From IMG/VR virus record IMGVR_UViG_3300045966_000006, positions 1 through 30,169 of that record: DNA of 30,169 nt, one strand, 5' to 3'. Position numbers and translations under genes: made by a program. The notes below the pieces were generated by a model. The model made no database searches. It saw nothing but the letters and a program-made list of their open reading frames with translations, and was not told the DNA's origin. Shown piece after piece: positions 12,118-20,704 of the stretch. The DNA is from a virus. Numbering within the stretch: the first letter of the stretch is position 1; each line of letters begins with the position of its first letter.

Positions 12118-12750
12118 TTATTTCGCGTAAATCGCGACGCCGCGTAAATTGGTCGTATTGGTCAGGTGGTCAGTCGTCAGCACGCCCGTGGTGACCGTCG
12201 CCGTCGTCGTCGCGCCGCACGCGAGGTACGGCTGTCCCGGTACCGGATTAATCTGCACTGACACATGCGCGACCGCCAGCTGATACCACAGCGTTATGAC
12301 GCCGCCGCCCTGCAGCGTTCCACTACGGACCGGCACGGGCAAGCCGACGATCGATAGCTGCAGCCCCGCCGGCGGCGTGCCTTTGTTGGACAGATAGACG
12401 TCGAAGCCGACGACGACCAGATCGCCCAGGACGATCGACCAGCCGGATCGATTGTTATAGGTCGCGCCAGGAATCGGCGTGTTCTGCGTACCGAATGAAG
12501 GTGTCCAGGTCTGCAGCGCCGGCAGTCGTGCCGGATCGATCGTGCCGGACGTGATTACGCTGGCCGCGAGCGCCGTGATCGGATCGCTGCCGCCGGTATT
12601 GTGCGACGGCGCATGCGCCCCGCCGCCGATCAGCGCCAGCGCCGCGTCGATCTGGTCATACAGTTCGGTTTTCCATGCGGCATTGATTACGGTTCCGGTC
12701 GTACCGCTGCCGTCGTCGTCGATCATCGGCGTCCGTGCGATCGTCGCCAT
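12118..12750 (-). CDS. Tail fibre / receptor-binding-like protein
   Basis: This encodes 210 residues; GGAGGGG precedes ATG 12750. The N-terminal part (IDDDGSGTTGTVINAAWKTE, LYDQIDAALALIG) forms an anchoring helix. HAPSHNTGGSDPITALAASV followed by ITSGTIDPARLP is a frequent motif in phage tail fibre and tip proteins. The rest, from LQTWTPSFGTQNTPIPGATY to TTNLRGVAIYAK, is a compact beta-sandwich with the pattern of C-terminal fibre heads. It follows the hub gene directly and likely recognises the host surface. The specific receptor cannot be guessed. Confidence 0.72.
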   Translation of the reverse strand: MATIARTPMIDDDGSGTTGTVINAAWKTELYDQIDAALALIGGGAHAPSHNTGGSDPITALAASVITSGTIDPARLPALQTWTPSFGTQNTPIPGATYNNRSGWSIVLGDLVVVGFDVYLSNKGTPPAGLQLSIVGLPVPVRSGTLQGGGVITLWYQLAVAHVSVQINPVPGQPYLACGATTTATVTTGVLTTDHLTNTTNLRGVAIYAK

Positions 12751-12753
12751 TGC

Positions 12754-15700
12754 TTACCCCTCCGGTAAGTCACGCCAGCGGCGTAACAGGTCCTCGAAAC
12801 TGAAGCGTTCGGAACTGGCTTCGACGTCGAACGTCGGCAGTAGATCCGGCGTCGTATGCGACACGCGGACCGTCTGGATCATGAACGTCGCGCTGAGCGC
12901 ATACGGCGCCGACAGCAGATTGACCGTCACCGGTCGACCGCTGCGTGAATTGATGTCACGCGACTGGTAGCGAATCCGGATCTGCAGTTCGCGCCGTTGC
13001 TGCAGATGTGCGCGACCGCGGGCGCGAGCTTCCGCCGCCGACAGCCGGCGATCCTGGATTACATCTTCGATCACGCCGCTATGGACGCCGGCGGCGGCGG
13101 ACGTGAACAGCAGCGCCACGGCAGTCTGCGCCGCCAGGTCGTCGACCTGGATCCACAGGTTCACGTCGTCGCCTTCGACGATCGGATACTGAATCGCGCC
13201 GTCACCGGACGCCGGCACGCCGGTCAGCGCCGGCGCGACCGTGACGGTCGAGTTATAGGCGATCGACGCCGTGATCGATCCAGGTCCGGACGCCGGAATG
13301 CCGGTCAGCGTGTTTCCGCTGACGCCGGTATGCCGGACGACTTGCTGGCCATTGCCGATCACGGCCCAGCCGCCCGTCGACGGAAACGCGCCAGCGCCGG
13401 CGACGATCAGCGACGTCGCGCCGGCATTCACGCTGCCGGATGGCTGTGACAGTCCGGACGTGTCGGCGCCTGGCGGCGCGGCGCCGAGCGTCGCATCACT
13501 GGCGGCGTCCGGTCCATAGGCCGACGTCGTGTTATCCGCGATCGTCGCGAGCAGCTGCAGCGCCGCCTGGCCGGCTTTCGTGCGGTAGAGCTTTCGCGCC
13601 GTCGTCGCCGCCGGTCCGATCGGCACGCTGGTCAGATTGACGCGCGACGCGATCGCCGTCGCCGTCGCCGGCGGCGCGGCGCCGAGGCTGGCGTCCGGCG
13701 TCGTGTCGGTCGCGGTCGTCGTCGTATTGTCGTTCAGCGTCAGCGCCAGGCCGAACGGTCCCATCGCATTCGCCCGGGTGCGGTAGACGCGGCGTGCCGT
13801 CGTGTCCGGTCCGCCGATCGGAATCGCGGTCAGCTGCACCTGGCGCTGGCCGGCCGTGTTCACACTCGGCGGCGCGACGCCGCCGCCGCCGGCGATATCC
13901 GTGAACGACGTTGACGAATTGTTCGCGATCGTGCCGACGTGACCGTACGCCCCGCCGCCGGATCGGTAGACGCGCCGCGCCGTCGTGCCGGCCGGTCCGG
14001 TCGCGACGGACAGCGGAACCGATGTCGTCCAGCTGCCGGTCGTATTCGTCGCCGGCGGCGGTCCGCCCAGCGCCGAGAACGGCGCCGTATCCGTGTACGC
14101 CGTCGTCGTGTTATCCGCGATCCGCGTCAGAAACATCAGACCGCCGCCGCTCTGCGTGCGGTACAGCTGTCGGGCGATCGTGCCGGTCGGTCCGGTCGGA
14201 ATGTGTGTCAGCGGAATGGCGTTGAACGCGGCCGTCAGCGTGATCCACGGACCGGACGGACCGGCGGTCGTCTGACCGGTCGCGGTTTCAAACGTGACCG
14301 CGTACGCGTATTCGGCCGGCGGCATCGATCCGCCAGTCGTCGGCGTGCCAGGAACCGGCCCCGTCGACGGCGGCGCCATCGCGTTTTGGATCATCGTGAC
14401 CGGCAGACTGGCCGGACTCATCAGCGATTCGCCGGACGGCGTTTGGAACGTCACGCCGTAGTAGTACGTGCCTGGCGGAATCGCGCCGCCGAATCCTGGC
14501 GTGCCTGGCGTCGGCGCCGCCAGCGGAACCGGCGCGTCGGGGATCGTCGCGACCGCGCCGGCGCCGATCGTCGTTTCACCGGTCGCGGTCACGAACGTGA
14601 CCGCCCAGTAATGCCAGCCAGGATCCGGACCGACGCCAAGTAGCTGACTGCCGATCGTCAGCGCCGGCGGCGGCGCGATCGTGCCGACGATCAGCGTCAG
14701 CCGCGGACCGACCAGCGATTCGCCGGCGGCGGTCACGTAACTGACCGCGTACGCGTGTTCGCCTGGCTCAATGCCGCTACCGCCGACGACCAGGCCGACC
14801 GGCGCGACGACTGGCGCGGCGCCTGGACCGACCAGCGATCCGCCGCCGCCGACCAGGACGCCGCCGTACCGGATCCGCTGCGGACCGGACATGACGACGC
14901 CGCCGGCGGCTTCGTACCAGCTGGCGGTCGCGATCGGCATGATCGTCTCGCCTGGCCGAACTTCCGCCAGCGCCGCGGCGCCGCCGGCTTCGACATAGAC
15001 GCGCGTGACCAGCTGTGATCCGTCGCGATCGACGACCAGATCGGTCAGCGTCGCATGCGTCGCATTGACGATCGACGGCGGCGTGACGTGCGGTTCGTCG
15101 TTGACGAACAGATGCACTTGTCGCGCGTAGTCGACGTACCAATAGCCGCCGATCCGTCGCGCCAGCGCGGTCAGCGAGGACGACAGTTCTTCGTTCGTCG
15201 TCGTGAATTCGTCCAGCGCCGGCAGACCGGCCGCGATATAGCGCGTGCCGTACCCGGGCGCGCCGGCCGTCACCAGGTCGATCGCGATCGTCGTCGCACT
15301 GGTCGCGGTCCAGCGTCGCGCCACAAGCCGTTGATTCAGCCCCCAGGTCCAGTCAATCGCGTTGACGTCGTGCCAGTAGTTCGCCGGCGTGCCGACGTAG
15401 CCGTGACTGACGTTGAGGATCTGACCGGCGAACAGCCGATCGGCATTGTTCTTCGATCCGATCGTCACGATCACGTCGGATCCGATTTTCGGCACGACGC
15501 CGCGGACGCGGAACGTACAGCGGTTCGGCTGATCGTTCAGCGCGTCGGTAATCGTCAGGCCGCCCACGATTTTCTCGAGCGAATCCGCCGGCAGCGTGCC
15601 GACGTGGACGCCGCCGACGCTGACGAAGCCGCGGCCGGACGTGTAGTTCGATCGCGTCGCGCCGCTGCGGGCGACGTTCGACAGCGCGTACAGCCAGGCG

Positions 15701-15813
15701 GTCGTTCCGACGACCAGCGGCCAGCCGGATCGCGTCGCGCCGGATCGCGCCAGCTTCGACCGCGCCGGCGTGATCGCTTTCTGCGTGCCGCTGATCGCGA
15801 ACGTGATCGTCAT
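12754..15813 (-). CDS. Large tail hub / tip protein with two sets of beta repeats
   Basis: This encodes 1019 residues; ATG overlaps the tape measure stop as ATGA. Residues 1-60 carry two ARSGATRS copies (22-29, 48-55). Residues about 65-330 resemble a tail hub domain (LTITDALNDQPNRCTFRVRG, then FAGQILNVSHGY). Between about 345 and 790 are four short repeats of the AYAVSYVTAAGESLVGP type and four longer ones of the type TTARRVYRT ... IADNTTTAYTD ... LGAAPPAT. A C-terminal part (IVEGDDVNLWIQVDDLAAQT, RGRAHLQQRRELQIRIRYQS) resembles hub beta-domains again. It probably forms the tail tip, with the repeats as surface modules inserted into the hub. Confidence 0.75.
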   Translation of the reverse strand: MTITFAISGTQKAITPARSKLARSGATRSGWPLVVGTTAWLYALSNVARSGATRSNYTSGRGFVSVGGVHVGTLPADSLEKIVGGLTITDALNDQPNRCTFRVRGVVPKIGSDVIVTIGSKNNADRLFAGQILNVSHGYVGTPANYWHDVNAIDWTWGLNQRLVARRWTATSATTIAIDLVTAGAPGYGTRYIAAGLPALDEFTTTNEELSSSLTALARRIGGYWYVDYARQVHLFVNDEPHVTPPSIVNATHATLTDLVVDRDGSQLVTRVYVEAGGAAALAEVRPGETIMPIATASWYEAAGGVVMSGPQRIRYGGVLVGGGGSLVGPGAAPVVAPVGLVVGGSGIEPGEHAYAVSYVTAAGESLVGPRLTLIVGTIAPPPALTIGSQLLGVGPDPGWHYWAVTFVTATGETTIGAGAVATIPDAPVPLAAPTPGTPGFGGAIPPGTYYYGVTFQTPSGESLMSPASLPVTMIQNAMAPPSTGPVPGTPTTGGSMPPAEYAYAVTFETATGQTTAGPSGPWITLTAAFNAIPLTHIPTGPTGTIARQLYRTQSGGGLMFLTRIADNTTTAYTDTAPFSALGGPPPATNTTGSWTTSVPLSVATGPAGTTARRVYRSGGGAYGHVGTIANNSSTSFTDIAGGGGVAPPSVNTAGQRQVQLTAIPIGGPDTTARRVYRTRANAMGPFGLALTLNDNTTTTATDTTPDASLGAAPPATATAIASRVNLTSVPIGPAATTARKLYRTKAGQAALQLLATIADNTTSAYGPDAASDATLGAAPPGADTSGLSQPSGSVNAGATSLIVAGAGAFPSTGGWAVIGNGQQVVRHTGVSGNTLTGIPASGPGSITASIAYNSTVTVAPALTGVPASGDGAIQYPIVEGDDVNLWIQVDDLAAQTAVALLFTSAAAGVHSGVIEDVIQDRRLSAAEARARGRAHLQQRRELQIRIRYQSRDINSRSGRPVTVNLLSAPYALSATFMIQTVRVSHTTPDLLPTFDVEASSERFSFEDLLRRWRDLPEG

Positions 15814-18140
15814 GCGCGCGTGCCGGTACTGCGCCAGTCGTCGGCCAGTGCATCTTTCACGACGCGGGCGATCTCGTGTTTGTCGCCCATCACGGTATTG
15901 ACGTTGATATTCGTCGTGGTCGTCGTGCCGCCGCCGCCGCCGACGAATGGCGCCATGAATGCCGCCGCGGCGCCGAACGGTCCGCCGTACATCTGTTCCA
16001 GGTTCGCCTGCGAGCTATACAGCAGATTCGGCGTCGCCGTGCCGCCGCCGAAGCCGCCGGTAAAGTCCACGTATGGATTGTTGTACGAATCGAATCGCAC
16101 GGTTCCGCCGGCTTCGGCCGCGATTTTCGCCCATTCGGACGACGGTTTTCCGCGCAGCGACGGACCGCGCGACGCGATCTGTCCGGTCATGGTGCCTTGA
16201 CCTTGCCGTACCAGATCCATCGCTTCGGACCAGCTGACGGACATTTTCTGGACGGTTTCGGCCGCGAACCGTACTTTGTCGCTCATGTCGACGGCGGCGC
16301 CGCCGGCGGTCGTCAGCGCGTCGGTACTGGCCTCCGCGGTCTGATTCAGGACGGTAAGACTGGCGCTGTTATCGTCGACCGGCTTTTTCAGCTGCGCCAG
16401 CGATTGATTGAACAAAGTCGTCGCCGGAATCAGACCGGTCCGCAGATGCGCGGTCAGCTGTTCGACTTCGGTAGACGTGTCGGCGATCGGCCGTTTGTAC
16501 GCCGCCAGTCCGTCGCCGAACGATCGCAGATTCGGAATCAGCCCGTCGACCGTCTGACCGGTCCGCTGCAGCGCCGCGGTCGTCGTATCGGCCGCGGTCG
16601 CGTGGTCGCGTGCGGCCGTCGACGCGGCTTCGTGCGCGCGTTGGGCGCCTTCCATTGCGGCTTTCGTGTCGACGAGGACCTGGCGCGTCCGGCCGAGGGC
16701 TTCGATCACGACGCCTTGCCCTTGCGCCAGGTCGACCGACGCGGCCAGCTGTTCCTGTGCGCGTAACCGTGCCGCGGTCATTTCGGTCGCAATGGCGCGT
16801 GTCTGTTCGGCGACGCCGCGAAACTGATCGCCGACGCCTGGCGCCTTTGCTGCCAGTTCGACCAGCCAGGCGGTCGCGCTGGTCATTTTTTCGACGAAGA
16901 ACATGATCGCCGTCGTGATCGCATCGATCGGCGTTTTGACGACGCCGAACGCCCGCGCCGCGAACGTGCCAAAGTCAACGACCTTGATCCCCGCGTCGAC
17001 GACGGCGATCGCGGCTGTGTTGATCCAGTTCGTCATGCCGGCGATCATCGCTTCCGTCGATCCGCCGAACGCGCGGACCATGGCCTCCTGTAACGCCTTG
17101 ACGCCGGTCGACAGGACGCCGGATTCGTTGACGGCTTTGCCGAGTTCGGCGCGGTAGTTCGACCAGCTGACCTTACCTTGCTGGATCATTTCGTCCAGAC
17201 CGGCGGTCTGTTCGCCCAGCCGGCGCGTCGACGCCGCCACGGCGTCCAGAATGCCGGCGCGTGCGGCTTCCAGCTTTTCGTTCTTTTCCAGTTCGCGACC
17301 GACGATATTGTTCGCGTCGGCGTATCTCAGTTCGGCCTCCGTCAGATTGACGTGAATGCCTTCCATTTCCAGCGCCCGCGTCCGGCCGGTCAGCATGGCG
17401 TCATTCATCAGGTCGAACGCTTCGCTGACGTCTTTGCCGGTCGCATTCGCCAGCGCGAACGCGCCGTCCGCCAGGACGCCGAACGAACTTTCCGTCAGCG
17501 CCATGCCGGCATTCAGATCGCGATTGACCGTTTGCATGAGTTCCATGTCGGTAATCGTGTTCTGCGTGCCGGCACGCAGCCGCGTCAGCAGCGTGTCGCC
17601 AAGCAAGCCGGCACTGCCCGTCAGCGTGTCGAATGAACTGGACAGATCGGCGACGTCGGATCCCTCGACAATGATGTTCGCCAGTTCCACGCCCAGCTGT
17701 TTCGCCAGGTCGATCACCAGCTGTAAGCCGGCGGACAGCAGTTCGGCGCCGAGGTTGCCGATCGCCGTTCCGATCGCGATCATCGTCGTCGACAGACCGG
17801 ACGTCTGTTCGTTGACGTTCTTTGTCGACGCGGCCACGGCGTCCAGCGCCGGCGGGCCTTCGGATTCGAGCGCGCCGTACTGTGTCACGCCGTTCGCGAC
17901 CGCCGCGTTCAGGCCCTCCTGTTCTGCCGCGGTCAGCGCCGCCGCGTCGCCGATGTCGTCGAGCGCGGCTTCGGCGGCGGACGCCTGGGCGGCGATGTCG
18001 CCGCCGTCGAACGCGGCGGACGCCGCGGCCAGGTCGCCGGCGAGGCCCTCGATTGCGCCGTTCGCGTCGTCAAGACTGCGTTCCAGGTCGTCCAGGTTCG
18101 CCGCGACGCGAATGACCATTCCTGGATTACTGCCAGCCAT
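15810..18140 (-). CDS. Tape measure protein
   Basis: This encodes 776 residues, Ala-rich and largely helical. The N-terminus (MVIRVAANLDDLERSLDDAN, GAIEGLAGDLAAASAAFDGG) is coiled-coil. A TMP-type core spans about 110-330, including a GSAGLLGDTLLTRLRAGTQN stretch. Hydrophobic helices lie near 370-450 (AIAVVDAGIKVVDFGTFAAR, ITTAIMFFVEKM). The Gly/Thr-rich C-terminus is disordered, then GDKHEIARVVKDALADDWRS. It sets tail length and may pass through the host envelope; at about 1.5 angstrom per residue this predicts a tail near 115 nm. Location after the chaperone and gp10-like genes and before the hub is canonical. Confidence 0.9.
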   Translation of the reverse strand: MAGSNPGMVIRVAANLDDLERSLDDANGAIEGLAGDLAAASAAFDGGDIAAQASAAEAALDDIGDAAALTAAEQEGLNAAVANGVTQYGALESEGPPALDAVAASTKNVNEQTSGLSTTMIAIGTAIGNLGAELLSAGLQLVIDLAKQLGVELANIIVEGSDVADLSSSFDTLTGSAGLLGDTLLTRLRAGTQNTITDMELMQTVNRDLNAGMALTESSFGVLADGAFALANATGKDVSEAFDLMNDAMLTGRTRALEMEGIHVNLTEAELRYADANNIVGRELEKNEKLEAARAGILDAVAASTRRLGEQTAGLDEMIQQGKVSWSNYRAELGKAVNESGVLSTGVKALQEAMVRAFGGSTEAMIAGMTNWINTAAIAVVDAGIKVVDFGTFAARAFGVVKTPIDAITTAIMFFVEKMTSATAWLVELAAKAPGVGDQFRGVAEQTRAIATEMTAARLRAQEQLAASVDLAQGQGVVIEALGRTRQVLVDTKAAMEGAQRAHEAASTAARDHATAADTTTAALQRTGQTVDGLIPNLRSFGDGLAAYKRPIADTSTEVEQLTAHLRTGLIPATTLFNQSLAQLKKPVDDNSASLTVLNQTAEASTDALTTAGGAAVDMSDKVRFAAETVQKMSVSWSEAMDLVRQGQGTMTGQIASRGPSLRGKPSSEWAKIAAEAGGTVRFDSYNNPYVDFTGGFGGGTATPNLLYSSQANLEQMYGGPFGAAAAFMAPFVGGGGGTTTTTNINVNTVMGDKHEIARVVKDALADDWRSTGTRA

Positions 18141-18147
18141 AAACGTC

Positions 18148-18531
18148 TTACCCTCCGAATCCTGACGCGGTTATGGACGTCTGTACGGCGTCGGCGATCC
18201 GATCGGCGTGCGGTCCCTCTTCCAGCGCCGCCGACGCGAACAGGAACGGCCGTTTCGTCATGTACTGCGTACCGAATTCCAGCCAGTACGGCAGCTGCCG
18301 CCGCACTTCGCGCGTGACCAGGACGACGTAACCGGTTCCGTCGTACGTTTCTTCGGCGTGAATACCGCGCGACGTGTCGCCGGTCCGCCGCGCCACCCGC
18401 GCCTGACTTTCGCGGACGATGCCGTTCGCCGACGTCAACGACGCGGCTTTCGTGCGGTCGCGCATGTCGGCCAGCAGCGCGTCGAACGCCTGGCGGACCG
18501 GTCCAGTGTCGACGGTTGCGGTCAGCGTCAT
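18148..18531 (-). CDS. HK97 gp10-like neck/tail completion protein
   Basis: This encodes 127 residues. ATG 18531 overlaps, as ATGA, the stop of the frameshifted chaperone product. The pattern with a central helix (AASLTSANGIVRESQARVAR), a beta part (GIHAEETYDGTGYVVLVTRE) and the signature PYWLEFGTQYMTKRPFLFAS matches the HK97 gp10 family of neck proteins. These sit at the head-tail interface, so the gene is usually found among the connector genes; here it lies between the chaperone and the tape measure gene, an unusual place. Confidence 0.85.
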   Translation of the reverse strand: MTLTATVDTGPVRQAFDALLADMRDRTKAASLTSANGIVRESQARVARRTGDTSRGIHAEETYDGTGYVVLVTREVRRQLPYWLEFGTQYMTKRPFLFASAALEEGPHADRIADAVQTSITASGFGG

Positions 18532-19222
18532 GCCGTCCGCCTCGCGTCCAGCGCGTCCTGGACCAGCTGCAGGTCGTTTGCTTTGACCAGCTGCAGAATC
18601 GGCGGATCGACCTTGCCCTGGCCGCGCGCCTGATAGACGACGTAACCGCGCGAATACGCGCGGGCTTCCAGGATGCGATCGACCATGCCGGCCGGCAGTC
18701 GCATGTATTCGCGCCAGGCGTCAGACGGCAGACAGCAGAATTCCTCACACAGCCGCGATAAGACCAGTTCCAGCGGCGGCGGTCCGTCGCCGTCTAAGGC
18801 GCGGTGGATCGCTAGGTAGAAGTTTTTTTTTCCCCGTCGCCGTTCGGCAAGGTCAGGTCGAGGATCTGCCGTGCCAGCCAGTCCGCGGCGCTGTCGTCCA
18901 GGTCGTCCAGGCGTTCGGCCGATACCGGCTCGTCGTACGACCAGGACACGACGCCTTTTTCCAGAATGACTGACCGCGCGAACCGCTGAAACGGATCGGA
19001 CTTCGCGGCTTCGACCTGGCGATCGGCGTTCGTGACGGCGCCGAGCTCCTGCCGAAATGCCGCCATGCCGCCGATCCGTTTCACAAAGTCGAACGACGCG
19101 AATTGCTGTTCCTGCCGCGCCTTTTCCAGATGCCGGCCGGCCAGCTTTTGAATCGTGACCGTATGCGGCGGATCGAACGGAATTTCAATCGTCCGCTGTG
19201 TGCGTGACGCAAAGATTGACAT
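18528..19222 (-). CDS. Tail assembly chaperone G-T frameshift product
   Basis: A -1 ribosomal frameshift at the A9 run joins the first 132 codons of the chaperone gene to a second frame, giving about 231 residues. The second frame reads FYLAIHRALDGDGPPPLELV, LSRLCEEFCCLPSDAWREYM, RLPAGMVDRILEARAYSRGY and so on to LVQDALDARRTA, with clear protein character and no start codon of its own near the shift. Its TGA (18528-18530) overlaps the next ATG, which confirms that it is a translated frame. In lambda and most siphoviruses the G and G-T products bind the tape measure protein and guide tail tube assembly. Confidence 0.85.
18812..19222 (-). CDS. Tail assembly chaperone (G-like, unshifted product)
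   Basis: Zero-frame product of 136 residues from ATG 19222 (MSIFASRTQRTIEIPFDPPH); the frame is open further upstream but overlaps the tail tube gene. Features are beta strands at the start (EIPFDPPHTVTIQKL), helices rich in Gln and Arg (RHLEKARQEQQFASFDFVKR), FARSVILEKGVVSWSYDEPV, and LDDSAADWLARQILDLTLPN near the end. The stop follows closely after the slippery run. Such proteins are made in excess over their frameshifted form and coat the tape measure protein before tube assembly. Confidence 0.85.
   Translation of the reverse strand: MSIFASRTQRTIEIPFDPPHTVTIQKLAGRHLEKARQEQQFASFDFVKRIGGMAAFRQELGAVTNADRQVEAAKSDPFQRFARSVILEKGVVSWSYDEPVSAERLDDLDDSAADWLARQILDLTLPNGDGEKKTST
18822..18835 (-). 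promoter_or_regulatory. -1 frameshift slippery site
   Basis: On the minus strand the sequence is GGGGAAAAAAAAAC, zero-frame codons GAA AAA AAA ACT. The heptamer A-AAA-AAA (18830-18824) allows both tRNA-Lys to slip back one base. The sequence CGGCGACGGACCGCCG, which can fold into a five-base-pair stem, lies about 35 bases downstream and may stimulate slipping. The shifted frame stays open for about 100 codons. Confidence 0.8.
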
Positions 19223-19229
19223 GACCGTG

Positions 19230-19664
19230 TTAGGACCAGACCGCCGCGCCGGTCGGCTGGACCGTCGCCGTGAATTCCGTGAGCGCGGCATTCTGCGCCG
19301 CGACTTCGTAATCGATCAGCCGCGTTTCGACCGTGAACGTTTTGCCGTCGCCGAAGCCGATCGCCAGCGTGCGCGTCCCGCCGTTCGGATCACAGTCCGC
19401 GTCGCGGACCTGCAGAATGTCGTGCGGACCGTCCGGCGTCGTGTCGAACAGACCGCTCATTTTGATGGCTGGACAGCCGCGCAGACCGGTCGGAACGTGT
19501 TCGTTCCAGCGATCGCCGAACGCGGTACTGTCCTGGGTGCGGACTTCGATTTTCGCGCCGCCGATTTCCATGAAAAAGTTTTCGATCGCGACCAGCTGGC
19601 CGGTCGGACCCGGGCCGTCGTCGAAGCCGACCGTTACATCTGGCGATCCGTATTTGCCTGGCAT
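19230..19664 (-). CDS. Major tail tube-like protein, copy 2
   Basis: This encodes 144 residues; GGAGG precedes ATG 19664. It shares with the upstream gene the motif GDRWNEHVPTGLR and the following GLFDTTPDGPHDILQ, here after IENFFMEIGGAKIEVRTQDS. The beta-rich pattern and its place directly before the chaperone gene make it the best candidate for the main tail tube protein, which polymerises as rings around the tape measure protein. It lacks the C-terminal extension of its paralogue. Whether both copies enter the tail is not known. Confidence 0.72.
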   Translation of the reverse strand: MPGKYGSPDVTVGFDDGPGPTGQLVAIENFFMEIGGAKIEVRTQDSTAFGDRWNEHVPTGLRGCPAIKMSGLFDTTPDGPHDILQVRDADCDPNGGTRTLAIGFGDGKTFTVETRLIDYEVAAQNAALTEFTATVQPTGAAVWS

Positions 19665-19676
19665 GGTCCCTCCGTG

Positions 19677-20393
19677 TCAGTGCCGTTTCAGGCTGGCGAG
19701 CACGCGTACCGTGCCGTCGCCGTCCAGGTTTCCGCTATAGACGACATAGCGATCGATCGTGCCGGCGATCGGCAATGTTTTCGCCGCGCCGGCCGCGACG
19801 ACGCTGGCGAACGCGATCAGGTCCGCGAACACGATGCCGTCCGGACTGTCGCGCAGTGTGCCGACAAAGCCGGTCGGACCGGTCAGCTGCGTGACCAGCT
19901 GTAACGCTTCGCCGCCGCCGGCGGTCGCGGCGCCCTGATCGATCACGGCGGACGTCCAGTCCGCGGTCTGCGGATCCGGGGCTTGCACGATCGCGCTTTC
20001 GCTGACGGCGCCGCTGACGGTATACGTGACGTTCGCGCGTGTCAGTTTGGCGTTTTTCGCTTCGACGCTGTACGACTGGTTATACACGCCAGTCGCGACG
20101 ACGGCCGTACCGCCGGCGGGGCCGACCGCCATGACCAGCGTGCGCGGCGTCAACGGCATGCCTTGAAACGCTTCGTGAATCGTGTTCTGGCGCGTGTCGA
20201 AAAATGCGCCGGTCTGCGTGACCAGGACGCGGCGCAGACCGGTCGGCGTGTGTTCTTCCCACCGATCGCCGAGACCGGTCGTCTGTTCCAGGACGTTTTC
20301 GACCTTGTGTGTCGCCGTCTGCACTTTCGCCGGCAGCAAGTCGAAGCCGTCGACCTGGAACACGCTGAAGTCTGCCGAACCGGCTTTGCCCAT
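19677..20393 (-). CDS. Major tail tube-like protein, copy 1, with C-terminal extension
   Basis: This encodes 238 residues; a perfect GGAGGT precedes ATG 20393. Residues 10-135 align by eye with the downstream protein: HKVENVLEQTTGLGDRWEEH followed by TPTGLRRVLVTQTGAFFDTR and HEAFQ. A second domain of about 95 residues follows (from QAPDPQTADWTSAVIDQGAA, through LQLVTQLTGPTGFVGTLRDS, to RYVVYSGNLDGDGTVRVLAS), a beta-sandwich pattern common in phage tail proteins and likely exposed on the tube. The pair may be a tube protein plus a decorated variant. Confidence 0.72.
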   Translation of the reverse strand: MGKAGSADFSVFQVDGFDLLPAKVQTATHKVENVLEQTTGLGDRWEEHTPTGLRRVLVTQTGAFFDTRQNTIHEAFQGMPLTPRTLVMAVGPAGGTAVVATGVYNQSYSVEAKNAKLTRANVTYTVSGAVSESAIVQAPDPQTADWTSAVIDQGAATAGGGEALQLVTQLTGPTGFVGTLRDSPDGIVFADLIAFASVVAAGAAKTLPIAGTIDRYVVYSGNLDGDGTVRVLASLKRH

Positions 20394-20395
20394 GA

Positions 20396-20704
20396 TTACC
20401 TCCGCGGCCGGCGCGGGAGCGGCGGCATCGGTTCATTGCGGATCGTGTCCGCGTATGACGTACCGACGGCGCTGATTTTCCCGCTGGCCAGCAGCGCGTC
20501 GATCGATCCGTCCGGCACGCGGCTACACAGTTCGCCAGCTGCCGCCAGTGTGTCGTTCGCCAGGTTCGACAGCCGGACGTTCGCGCGGAACGCTGGCCCG
20601 CGAGTATAGCTGTCCTGGCATGGCGTCGCCGCGCCGGCGGCGGCAGCGCTCGCGCCGCGGACCGTCACCGTCGCCCGCCGGATCGTTACCGTTTCGTCGG
20701 CCAT
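20396..20704 (-). CDS. 102-residue hypothetical structural-region protein
   Basis: GAGGAG stands eight bases before ATG 20704, and the first 19 bases overlap the zinc-ribbon gene. The product begins with two strands (ETVTIRRATVTVRGASAAAA), contains two Cys (TPCQDSY, GELCSRV) and a helical middle (RANVRLSNLANDTLAAAGEL), and ends in a Pro/Arg-rich tail. I recognise no family. Being placed just before the tail tube genes, it may be a minor tail or assembly protein. It is certainly translated, given the ribosome-binding site and codon continuity. Confidence 0.62.
   Translation of the reverse strand: MADETVTIRRATVTVRGASAAAAGAATPCQDSYTRGPAFRANVRLSNLANDTLAAAGELCSRVPDGSIDALLASGKISAVGTSYADTIRNEPMPPLPRRPRR

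Noticed and set aside
11971-12147. A 58-residue plus-strand frame beginning MQDDDDDDDVLRAAG and ending in a LAKLFRVN segment
   Set aside because: It lacks a ribosome-binding site, its acidic run comes from the GAC tract, and it overlaps the end of the tail fibre-like gene on the other strand.
11250-12194. A 314-residue plus-strand open frame opposite the lipoprotein gene
   Set aside because: Mirror of a gene with a good signal peptide and ribosome-binding site; composition is Arg/His-rich.
15055-16200. A 381-residue plus-strand open frame across the hub and tape measure genes
   Set aside because: It spans the junction of two certain minus-strand genes and is Arg-rich without domain character.
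17933-18748. A 271-residue minus-strand frame over the chaperone extension and gp10-like gene
   Set aside because: It is out of phase with both supported genes and is Arg/Ser-rich; the chaperone extension and gp10 signature lie in the other frames.
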